In this document: positions 21,064 through 27,605 of the stretch, in pieces
Numbering within the stretch: the first letter of the stretch is position 1
Layout of the letters: each line of letters starts with the position of its first letter
Virus record (IMG/VR): IMGVR_UViG_3300008050_000236
Coordinates: 1 to 27,605 of that record
Direction: 5' to 3' (one strand)
Origin: a virus
DNA length: 27,605 nt
The notes under the pieces: generated by a model
Database searches by the model: none
What the model was told of the DNA's origin: nothing
The model's input: only the letters and a program-made list of their open reading frames with translations
Translations under genes and position numbers: made by a program

Positions 21064-22278
21064 TTAAACTCCAAGTCCTATTTTCTTCATATTTCCAAAG
21101 TTCTTGCCTGCCGAGGCACCAACCCTGATCTTCCCGAATCTCGTGTTCGAAAAAAGATCCACTAGATCCATTATACCATCTAGATCTTCTTTTTTAAGAT
21201 CAATTACAATAGAATCGTGCAAACAAAATTTAATGAAACTCTCAGTACCCTGAAGGGTTTTATAGACCTTTGCCATCTGCTCGAAAACCATATCTGCAGT
21301 AGTTGATTGCACAAGATGATTCAACGCATGGAAATCGTCAGTCTTAATCGTCCTGCCCATTGGGGTCGTAACTGAATCGTTCTGGCGGTTGTAGAAAGAG
21401 GTCAGGATCTTTTCCCTGTCGTACAGTTTCTCGATGCCTTCTCCAATATCGGATGTCTTCGAGCCATAAAGCCAGGAGAGTACGAGTTCTTTCGCTTTTT
21501 CTCTGGATACGGCCAGATTTGATGCATGCCATTGATGTATGTCCCCCTCTGGTTGTTCTTTTTGTGCCAATGCGAGTAAAACACGAATCTCTGCAGCATT
21601 GTAATCGAATTCTAAGAGAAGATCATTCTCCGGCAAGATAATTGATCTGAACCCTTTGTCTAAGTTAAGTATCGGGAAGCTTCCGGTTTTTACTGCCAGT
21701 CTTCCTGTTTTTGTTTTGAAGGGGTCATAAACAACAAAGTTCGACCTCCTTCCCTCTTTAAAGGATTTCAAAAGATCTCTTGCACGTTGCTTATGTGCCT
21801 GCTCTCTCAGGGGTGCCATATCAAGGGTTATTCTTCGTTTCTTTATATCGGCGACCATAACGACGAGATCCTTCAATAAATCGTAATTTTCGGGTTTAAC
21901 TTGCTCTGCGAACACGGATTTAACGATTCTCGTCTTGAGGTCACAGAACTCAGTCAAATACTGCTTGGGGATGAGGTCAAAAAAGCAGTTTTCACTTAAA
22001 TCAACCTTTGCTTCGACAAAAGAACTAAAATATGCTTGCATCCGTTTGTTCACCTTGTTCCACTTTGCCTTAAGACCCTTTGGGCATACCTCGTCCAGGG
22101 TCCTGCCACCACAATAAAGGTTGGCGAACTCTACACTTGATGCTCCGATTGTTGTAAGGGAGTCTGTATGTGACCAGGTGTGAGAAAGACCGTGTGGAAT
22201 ATTGTCAAAATGCAATTCACCATCACAGTACACCCCGACACACTCTGTTTTGTCGTCAAGGGTTACGAAATGTTTCAT
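21064..22278 (-). CDS. polA: Minimal family-A DNA polymerase (PolA palm/fingers only), Leu at position 762
   Basis: 404 residues, far shorter than Pol I (about 928). Motif A: LEFDYNAAEIRVLLAL (222-237, D225). TGRLAVKTGSFPILNL (191-206) is the template-binding block. Motif B: R259, K263, L267 and Y271-G272, matching R754, K758, F762 and Y766 of E. coli Pol I, so this is a Leu762 type. Motif C: CLHDSIVI with H354-D355, and Ser in place of the usual Glu. NHLVQSTTADM (320-330) is the family QgtaAD block. No 3'-5' or 5'-3' exonuclease domain is present; a separate 5' nuclease is encoded downstream. The N-terminal about 170 residues match no motif. Ribosome site TAGGTGG. It is the second DNA polymerase in the window besides DnaE. 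Confidence 0.9.
   Translation of the reverse strand: MKHFVTLDDKTECVGVYCDGELHFDNIPHGLSHTWSHTDSLTTIGASSVEFANLYCGGRTLDEVCPKGLKAKWNKVNKRMQAYFSSFVEAKVDLSENCFFDLIPKQYLTEFCDLKTRIVKSVFAEQVKPENYDLLKDLVVMVADIKKRRITLDMAPLREQAHKQRARDLLKSFKEGRRSNFVVYDPFKTKTGRLAVKTGSFPILNLDKGFRSIILPENDLLLEFDYNAAEIRVLLALAQKEQPEGDIHQWHASNLAVSREKAKELVLSWLYGSKTSDIGEGIEKLYDREKILTSFYNRQNDSVTTPMGRTIKTDDFHALNHLVQSTTADMVFEQMAKVYKTLQGTESFIKFCLHDSIVIDLKKEDLDGIMDLVDLFSNTRFGKIRVGASAGKNFGNMKKIGLGV
21170..21197 (-). promoter_or_regulatory. Candidate promoter before the FtsZ-like gene
   Basis: TTAAAA (21197-21192), 16-bp spacer, TATAAT (21175-21170) in the end of the family-A polymerase gene. -10 is perfect and -35 is 4/6. Confidence 0.35.
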
Positions 22279-22285
22279 TTACCAC

Positions 22286-23467
22286 CTAAAATAGGATTTG
22301 GGGTTTTATGCCGTTTTTATAAGAGAGTGCAGAATTGAACTCTTCATTAATATACACCAAAGCAGAGATGATGTCAAGGTTTTTGTTCATCGATATTGCT
22401 TTTGTAACGATCTTGTCGAACTCTCGTTGAGTAGTTTTTTTACTCACCTCGTGTGCTTTAATGAAAGTGTAGAGTCGCAACCACTTGGAAACACCACCCA
22501 TTGCCAAGCATTGCTCAAGACCGGTGGGATTGAATGTTTCCCTCTGGCGCATCTTGTGGGTTGTTTTTCCGTTCTTGTGACAGATGTCAACCAAGGGGTC
22601 GAAATCACCAAGGAGTTCTGGGTATAAGGATGAGACAAACATAACCAATTCATTGAACTCTGCAAGGAGAGGTTCAACTGCTCTTTTCTTGAAGAAATCT
22701 TTCAAATTCAATATATCACGGTTTTTCATGTATTCCTGCATTTTTGCGGAACTGAAGTTGACAACCAGTCGGAAGGGTGAGTGGCGATCCATGATAAAAC
22801 CATGATTTTGTGCTTCACGAGCAAAAGCATTGTAAGATAAGTCGCCAAGGTACTTCTCAACAGATATTGCGTCATCACCAAATTTCTCTTGTGCCACAGA
22901 AAATGCCAAACCGGTAAATCCAGGGTCAACTTGGCGTGAAACCCAGTATCTGGAAAAGGTTATTGGAAAGTCTGGCAAATTGAGTGCTGCGAATTCAGCA
23001 AAAACGGGCAAAAAGTCAGAAAAGCGTTCAATGCGGGATCTTCTGAGTGGTGATTCTAGAAAAGTGTCTCGAAAACCAGTCTTTGCTGAGTTTAGATAGT
23101 CTCTGTACTCTCCTCGCCAATCGTTCTTGAGGGCAACGGGTTCAAAACCTGCAAAAACACTGCCTTTACGGATTCCACCATTCTGTAGACCGTTTTTGAT
23201 TGCCTCTTTAAGTTCAGAAATTGCGTCGTCAACAAAGTCAAAAGTTACATACCCGCCAACGGCGCTAGGTTTCATGAAATTAAGGTTTGGGCAGACAACT
23301 TTGTTCTCTAGGTTCATTTTTCCATAGAGTGCCTTTTTGCGCAAATCGATAAACGATACACTTTGGTCGACCTCTGCTGTTTCGTCCATATAATCCTCCA
23401 TTATACCTCTGGAGTAATATGCAGCACGCGCACCCATGTTATTTTTGCCTTTTGGATTTAATACCAT
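22286..23467 (-). CDS. Conserved-looking phage protein of unknown function
   Basis: 393 residues. I recognise no domain. A weak GGGG ribosome site precedes ATG 23467; internal starts at residues 11 (MGARAAYYSRG), 23 and 27 are possible, and the last has GGAGG close upstream. The protein is soluble and mostly helical with many aromatic residues (FSDFLPVFAEFAALNLPDFPITFSRYW, written in part here). It has no metal or nucleotide motif. It lies 4 bases after the hub-like gene and 7 bases before the family-A polymerase, at the junction of structural and replication genes. A virion structural role and a DNA-metabolism role are both open. The 3' end carries a promoter for the polymerase. Confidence 0.7.
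   Translation of the reverse strand: MVLNPKGKNNMGARAAYYSRGIMEDYMDETAEVDQSVSFIDLRKKALYGKMNLENKVVCPNLNFMKPSAVGGYVTFDFVDDAISELKEAIKNGLQNGGIRKGSVFAGFEPVALKNDWRGEYRDYLNSAKTGFRDTFLESPLRRSRIERFSDFLPVFAEFAALNLPDFPITFSRYWVSRQVDPGFTGLAFSVAQEKFGDDAISVEKYLGDLSYNAFAREAQNHGFIMDRHSPFRLVVNFSSAKMQEYMKNRDILNLKDFFKKRAVEPLLAEFNELVMFVSSLYPELLGDFDPLVDICHKNGKTTHKMRQRETFNPTGLEQCLAMGGVSKWLRLYTFIKAHEVSKKTTQREFDKIVTKAISMNKNLDIISALVYINEEFNSALSYKNGIKPQILF
22349..22377 (-). promoter_or_regulatory. Sigma70-type promoter for the family-A polymerase operon
   Basis: TTGACA (22377-22372), 17-bp spacer, TATATT (22354-22349), in the coding end of the preceding gene. -35 is perfect and -10 is 5/6. The polymerase ATG is about 65 bases downstream of the expected start. 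Confidence 0.6.
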
Positions 23468-23470
23468 TTA

Positions 23471-26400
23471 TTAATTCCCCGTAAACTTGCATTCTAGCAC
23501 TGTTTCGTATCTGCCTTCGCTGATACTGTTGGATACACTGATGACAAGAAAGTAACCAACCAGACCGAGGTCTTTTAGGTGTTCTTCTGTACCGAAGGCA
23601 GCAGGGTTGATATAAACAACCTGACCCGGTATCACAAACGGCGTTCCGTGCAGTGTTACCGTGGCATCGTATACGCGACGTGAGATTGGTTGACCCTTCT
23701 TGTCTGCAATCTGCAGGGTCATTGCCTCGTAAGTTGCAGATGATACGGTTTTAAGAGAAATGTCCTTAACTGCACCTGCTTCTGCGCCAACCTTGAGGTG
23801 ATAGATGCCATCTTCGAGGTCCTGCTTCTTTGTCTTGTTTGCCCTGGTGACTTCACCGCTGTCCTTCCCGTAAATGAACAAATAACTCGTTGTACTGTTC
23901 GCTTCGTGATAATTTGACTTATGAGTTACTATTGGTAGTTTACCATTTTCTTTTAACTCTGTCAAGTAAACCAGGTTGTCTGCATTTGGACCTGTCTTGA
24001 GGTCAGGACTCCAGAGCGCGAACTTTCCTGTTTCACCCTTCTTCCCCTTGATGTCGTCCCTTGTGACAAATTTAAAACCAAGAGCATCTTTTTTATCGTT
24101 CTTGTTCTCAATCGTTGTGATAAAACTTGAGCGGCCGCTGGCGGTGATTTGCTGTTTTTTCATAAGGACATGCTCGCTATCCACTGTAAACTGCTTCTGG
24201 ATTAGTTCCAAAAAGGAATCTCTGAGGAAGTTCGATAAAGTGTAGTTCTGTTTTCCGCCTTGAACGATTTTGTCGTTGAAGTGATCCAAAAGAAGGTTTA
24301 CAGAGATTGGAATGTCTGCAATGTTGATTCTGTGCTTAAGTGGGGCAGCGTTAGTGTCCCCACGAAGATTCGCAAGAGACCTTTCAGTAACCGAATCACC
24401 CTGCATCTCTTCTGGCACTAGCATTTCCTCGATCTCTTCGGGTGTAACGTCGAGGAATCGTTCCGCGATCTCGTGAGGTTCCAGATCGGTTGTTGCGGCG
24501 ATTTCGCGAACCTTCTCCCTTAACGCTGCGGATTCATCAACATATTCCTGCTTAATGACCAAAGGTGCGGCGCCGTGGTAATTGATATTTTCCAGAAAAT
24601 CAACAGGTCCAAGGGCAATGCGGACGTCGTTAGCATCAAACGGATCTTGGAGTTTGTTTTTGAGAAAGGAAGCAATTGCGTGCTCTACAATGTCGCCGAA
24701 ATACACATACTTAATGTAGTAGTTCTCGTTGTCGTAAGTTGGCAAAAGGGCGCTCTTGATGGCATTAAAGTTCTCTTGGGCCTTCTGGCGAGTATCCTCG
24801 TTTTCAGGTAAATTAACTATGGTCTCAGAGAAACTCTTATTGCGGTGTTGCTGGCGAGATTCAAAGTACTCTTCTGCATGTGAACCGAGTTCCCCTGCTA
24901 GTTTTTTGGTGACAATGCTAACAGGGGAAGCATGAAGCTTTTTTAAGATCTCTGAAGCGAAGTCTCTGTAAATTATTTTTGTACTCAATTCTGATGCAAA
25001 AAGTTCATAGGCATCCGTTCCCTTTAGATCAAACCTGAACCTTCTATCACTCTCGGCGATGCCTGCTTCGAGGTTAATCTTTTCTGTTCTCTTCTTTTCA
25101 ATTTCCTTGCCCTGTTGTTCAATGGTCTTACTGGTGGCATTTGCCGCATACGCATCTGTTTGCTTGGTTGCTTCTATTTCGCGTGCCAGTCGGCCGACCT
25201 TTTTCTTATCAATATCGACCTGTTTTCGTGCCAATTTTCTCTCTTTAAGATATTTCCCTGCGTTGTCTTTTGCGGTGGGGAGTTGCCCCAAGACAGATTT
25301 CTTGGGATCTTCAAAATCAGAATTTAGGCGTCCGGTGTAACGAGCACCGATGACGACAGTCCCTGTGTCTTGCAGGTCTATTTCATAATTCATCAAATAG
25401 AGGGACATTTCCGTTCTCATGCTTTTGATGACATTTTTAAGGTCTTCGTACCCTTCCCATATGCCGTCACTTTCGTTAACCGAGTATTCAACAACTGTTC
25501 TCAGGGCGGTGGAGGTCTTTTCGTCTCTCACGCCGTCGTCTTGGGTGTTGAGGAAACCAGGAATCATCAGGTCTGCGAATTTATACTTTGTTGACTTGCC
25601 GTCTTTGTCGATAAAAGTTCGAGGTTCATAAAGGACGTCGATGTTTTGTGCTCGGAACTTGATGTCAACCATGATAATCGTGGATGCCTGATATGGATCT
25701 TTTCCTGTGTAACTCCAATCAAAAGATGTTACATTAACACCGTTGGAGGTCGCATACAGGTTTTTAAGAATACCCGCAGAGTTGCCGGCACTGGTGATGT
25801 CGAAATACTCTTCAAATTCATACTCTAGTAAGTTCTTGGACTTGTTTGGAGAATCAACCTGATCTTTGTAAATCCTGACTCTCGGTATTAGTGCGGAGTA
25901 GTGAATTGGTCGAAGATCCTCAAAGAATGCTGCCATGTTCTTTGGTGCAGAGACGACGGAACCAATGTCGTCAAGGCGAACTTCGAGGTCGGAATCTTTA
26001 AAATCGAAACATGCAAAGTTCTTGTGTATTTGCCCCTTTTCTTTTCTCAGTTTTCTTCTTCTTTTTGCCAGTTCTAAGGCGTTATTGAGAACAAGTGCTG
26101 CTTCTGATTCTTTGTCTTTTTTGAATTCATCTAGTTTTCTTTTTCGCTCTGCTGCTTTTGCATGGGCTGCGAGTTTTTCTGCTCTAGTTTCTGAAGGTTT
26201 TTTGCCTGTTTTATCAAATTCTTCCCTGTTTTGCTTGTTCTCTAACGCGGCGAGGTCGTCCTTTGTCATGCTCAAGTAGTAGGCAGGAAAATTTGCCGTT
26301 ATGCCAGCTGGTTCAACATGAACGTATGATTCGTCCTCTGCTTTATTTAAATTTGGAAATGTAGAAATGCCGGTGGGCACAAGTCTTTTCAAGTGACCTT

Positions 26401-27106
26401 TAATGCTTTTTAGAGTTGCATTGCGCCAATCTCTTCGAGCCGATCCGAGTGGGTCATCGAGGAAGGTGATATTGCCCTGGGCGGGGAGGTCGGTGGGTGG
26501 GTTTTTAGTTGCTGCTTTGGCGATCCTTTCCAGTTTTGCTTTGGAGACAGGGATGATCTCATACACTCTAAAAGAAAAAAAGAAAGTTGCAATGTTCGTC
26601 CCAACATTTGCACCGGACTGCTCGTCGAGTTGGTTGGCGGGATCGACAAAATCTTCTCTCCATGTCTCTGGTGAGTGCCAAGTTTTGCCTCTCCCCAGTT
26701 GAGTGTACCCTATGTTGCCCACTTCTGCGGGGCCCTGAGTGTGTGCACGAAGCATTTCTTGACCAATGTAATTAACTTTATACTTGTCAGAGTGCCCATT
26801 GACTCGGGGAATTAAATTTTTAGCAGCGTATTTAAGGACCTCTTCGCGTGATTTGGGTTTGTCATTCAGTTCCTTCATGCGGGTCTCGTTGCCGACCTGG
26901 ACCACAAGGTGGTAGATCTTGCATTTTGAGGCAGCATCGGGCACGATGCCCTTAAGACCTGGATCTGGAATCATTTCCGCTGGGGTCTCGACATAGACCC
27001 CTCTATAATAAGTGTCGCTGCCTTCATATGTTTCGTTGTCGCCGCCGTCGGTGAGGTTGGTGACACTCCATTCTTTATCTGTAAAGGGTGTAAAATCTAA
27101 CGACAT
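23471..27106 (-). CDS. Large tail/baseplate protein, hub-like C-terminus
   Basis: 1211 residues, the largest gene here. No enzymatic motif is visible. Two charged, probably coiled-coil regions lie at about 285-357 and 619-682. The C-terminus has VTLHGTPFVIPGQVVYINP (about 1152-1170) and LVGYFLVISVSNSISEGRYETVLECKF, the pattern seen at the end of baseplate hub proteins of the gp27/gpD type, where a beta domain closes the ring. It follows the LysM/gp53-like gene by 3 bases. I infer a baseplate hub or inner-tail role; it is much longer than T4 gp27 (391 residues), so extra domains or a fusion are likely. Ribosome site GGAAGG. A promoter lies 130-158 bases upstream. Confidence 0.7.
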   Translation of the reverse strand: MSLDFTPFTDKEWSVTNLTDGGDNETYEGSDTYYRGVYVETPAEMIPDPGLKGIVPDAASKCKIYHLVVQVGNETRMKELNDKPKSREEVLKYAAKNLIPRVNGHSDKYKVNYIGQEMLRAHTQGPAEVGNIGYTQLGRGKTWHSPETWREDFVDPANQLDEQSGANVGTNIATFFFSFRVYEIIPVSKAKLERIAKAATKNPPTDLPAQGNITFLDDPLGSARRDWRNATLKSIKGHLKRLVPTGISTFPNLNKAEDESYVHVEPAGITANFPAYYLSMTKDDLAALENKQNREEFDKTGKKPSETRAEKLAAHAKAAERKRKLDEFKKDKESEAALVLNNALELAKRRRKLRKEKGQIHKNFACFDFKDSDLEVRLDDIGSVVSAPKNMAAFFEDLRPIHYSALIPRVRIYKDQVDSPNKSKNLLEYEFEEYFDITSAGNSAGILKNLYATSNGVNVTSFDWSYTGKDPYQASTIIMVDIKFRAQNIDVLYEPRTFIDKDGKSTKYKFADLMIPGFLNTQDDGVRDEKTSTALRTVVEYSVNESDGIWEGYEDLKNVIKSMRTEMSLYLMNYEIDLQDTGTVVIGARYTGRLNSDFEDPKKSVLGQLPTAKDNAGKYLKERKLARKQVDIDKKKVGRLAREIEATKQTDAYAANATSKTIEQQGKEIEKKRTEKINLEAGIAESDRRFRFDLKGTDAYELFASELSTKIIYRDFASEILKKLHASPVSIVTKKLAGELGSHAEEYFESRQQHRNKSFSETIVNLPENEDTRQKAQENFNAIKSALLPTYDNENYYIKYVYFGDIVEHAIASFLKNKLQDPFDANDVRIALGPVDFLENINYHGAAPLVIKQEYVDESAALREKVREIAATTDLEPHEIAERFLDVTPEEIEEMLVPEEMQGDSVTERSLANLRGDTNAAPLKHRINIADIPISVNLLLDHFNDKIVQGGKQNYTLSNFLRDSFLELIQKQFTVDSEHVLMKKQQITASGRSSFITTIENKNDKKDALGFKFVTRDDIKGKKGETGKFALWSPDLKTGPNADNLVYLTELKENGKLPIVTHKSNYHEANSTTSYLFIYGKDSGEVTRANKTKKQDLEDGIYHLKVGAEAGAVKDISLKTVSSATYEAMTLQIADKKGQPISRRVYDATVTLHGTPFVIPGQVVYINPAAFGTEEHLKDLGLVGYFLVISVSNSISEGRYETVLECKFTGN

Positions 27107-27109
27107 TCT

Positions 27110-27448
27110 CTAGCCTTCCCACAAACTTAAAATGTCTTCCAGTGGAAGTGGAATGTATATCTTGTCCCCCAAGGCAACATGCCCTTCGGTTGGTTTCTTG
27201 TTGTACCAAGCGATAATCCACCAGAGTCTAGGATCATTATAATACGTATTTGCTAATTTGTAAAATCTATCTCCAACATTCCACATATGTGCCTGAACTT
27301 TTAATTGATCATGGTTTGCCGTGGGGATGGATTGCTGTCTTGTCGTCATGTAGTGGTACAGGCGATCTTTAATGTCTCTATCCTTGAGAATCTTGTTCAT
27401 ATTCTTTTTTCTTGTGACCTTGACGGTCGACTTATCATATCTAGACAT
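27110..27448 (-). CDS. LysM-like baseplate wedge protein (gp53-like)
   Basis: 112 residues. The C-terminal half reads GDRFYKLANTYYNDPRLWWIIAWYNKKPTEGHVALGDKIYIPLP (about 57-100): a LysM-like pattern (GDtlykIAxxYyxdpxxWwxIaxxN, then lxxGxxlxIP), as found in small phage tail and baseplate proteins such as T4 gp53. The N-terminal half is basic (KVTRKKNMNKILKDRDIKDRLYHY). In baseplates LysM-like folds serve assembly, not always peptidoglycan binding. Ribosome site GGGAGG is about 10 bases before ATG 27448. The stop is 3 bases before the hub-like gene. Confidence 0.8.
   Translation of the reverse strand: MSRYDKSTVKVTRKKNMNKILKDRDIKDRLYHYMTTRQQSIPTANHDQLKVQAHMWNVGDRFYKLANTYYNDPRLWWIIAWYNKKPTEGHVALGDKIYIPLPLEDILSLWEG
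27236..27264 (-). promoter_or_regulatory. Sigma70-type promoter before the large tail gene
   Basis: TTTACA (27264-27259), 17-bp spacer, TATAAT (27241-27236), inside the LysM-like gene. Box sequences equal those of the promoter at 2182-2210. Confidence 0.55.
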
Positions 27449-27451
27449 GCT

Positions 27452-27605
27452 TTATTGTCCTCCCGTCGAATTGGTGTCTTTTGGACTTGTTTTGTATGGG
27501 AAATTTGGTTGTCGTTGTTCTTTTCCGGTAGAGTTCCAACCCAATGGATGAGTATGTGCTACAGTGAACTGAAAAGACAGTTTAATTGTCTGTGGAAACA
27601 GGTCA
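27452..27605 (-). CDS. C-terminal end of a probable virion structural protein (partial)
   Basis: An open frame enters at the right edge and ends at TAA 27454-27452, giving the last 50 residues. The start is outside the window. PQTIKLSFQFTVAHTHPLGW followed by a polar, Pro/Lys/Asn-rich tail is visible. The first part resembles a C-terminal beta strand of tail tube or baseplate junction proteins, but this is a guess from a short piece. It is upstream of and 3 bases from the LysM-like gene, so it belongs to the tail/baseplate group. Confidence 0.6.
   Translation of the reverse strand, partial: DLFPQTIKLSFQFTVAHTHPLGWNSTGKEQRQPNFPYKTSPKDTNSTGGQ

Noticed and set aside
23930-23970. TTGACA-17-TAAACT within the large tail gene
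   Set aside because: It is in the same gene's interior, about 490 bases from the next start, with a weak -10.

Overview
This 27.6 kb window looks like part of a large, strictly lytic-type tailed bacteriophage genome, probably from an aquatic or marine phage distantly related to T4-like viruses. Every gene I can support is on the minus strand, so transcription runs from the right end to the left end. Genes are packed with 1-70 bp overlaps or gaps of a few bases, and many junctions are of the ATGA, TGATG or TAATG type. There is no stretch over about 300 bases without a gene. I see no integrase, transposase, IS element or CRISPR array. The host cannot be named from this sequence. The sigma70-type promoters imply a bacterial host whose housekeeping RNA polymerase is used.

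Layout, in transcription order. (1) 27605-23471: tail/baseplate genes: the end of a virion protein, a LysM/gp53-like baseplate protein, and a 1211-residue hub-like protein. (2) 23467-22286: a 393-residue protein of unknown role. (3) 22278-15714: core replication and recombination genes: a minimal family-A DNA polymerase, a diverged FtsZ/tubulin-like protein, a gp32-like ssDNA-binding protein, tRNA-Gly(UCC), a RecA/UvsX recombinase, a 5'-3' exonuclease and a DnaB-type helicase. (4) 15714-13282: class II (B12-dependent) ribonucleotide reductase. (5) 13273-9935: small and hypothetical genes, including a GroES-like protein, a DOT1-like methyltransferase, a Rossmann-like protein and a nucleotidyltransferase-like protein. 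(6) 9868-6404: a complete DnaE-type (family C) DNA polymerase with an intact PHP domain. (7) 6400-2997: nucleotide metabolism and regulation: dUTPase, Dam-type adenine methylase, a Zn-finger protein, a CBS-less IMP dehydrogenase and a mini sigma-region-4 protein. (8) 2890-1: an acidic repeat protein, a single-TM protein, an N-acetylmuramoyl-L-alanine amidase and the start of a possible nuclease-like protein that runs off the left edge.

Together the genes make dNTPs (RNR, dUTPase, IMPDH), copy and repair DNA (two different polymerases, helicase, SSB, recombinase, exonuclease), modify DNA or protein (Dam, DOT1-like), control transcription (sigma-like protein), assemble the virion (baseplate, GroES-like) and lyse the cell (amidase).

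The most interesting points are these. A phage carries both a family-C and a minimal family-A polymerase. A FtsZ/tubulin-like protein with degraded GTP-binding loops sits in the replication operon. A recurring set of sigma70-type promoters (17-bp spacers) is embedded in the ends of upstream genes. One promoter has its -10 box in the loop of a terminator hairpin. All functional calls come from reading motifs by eye; no database search was possible.
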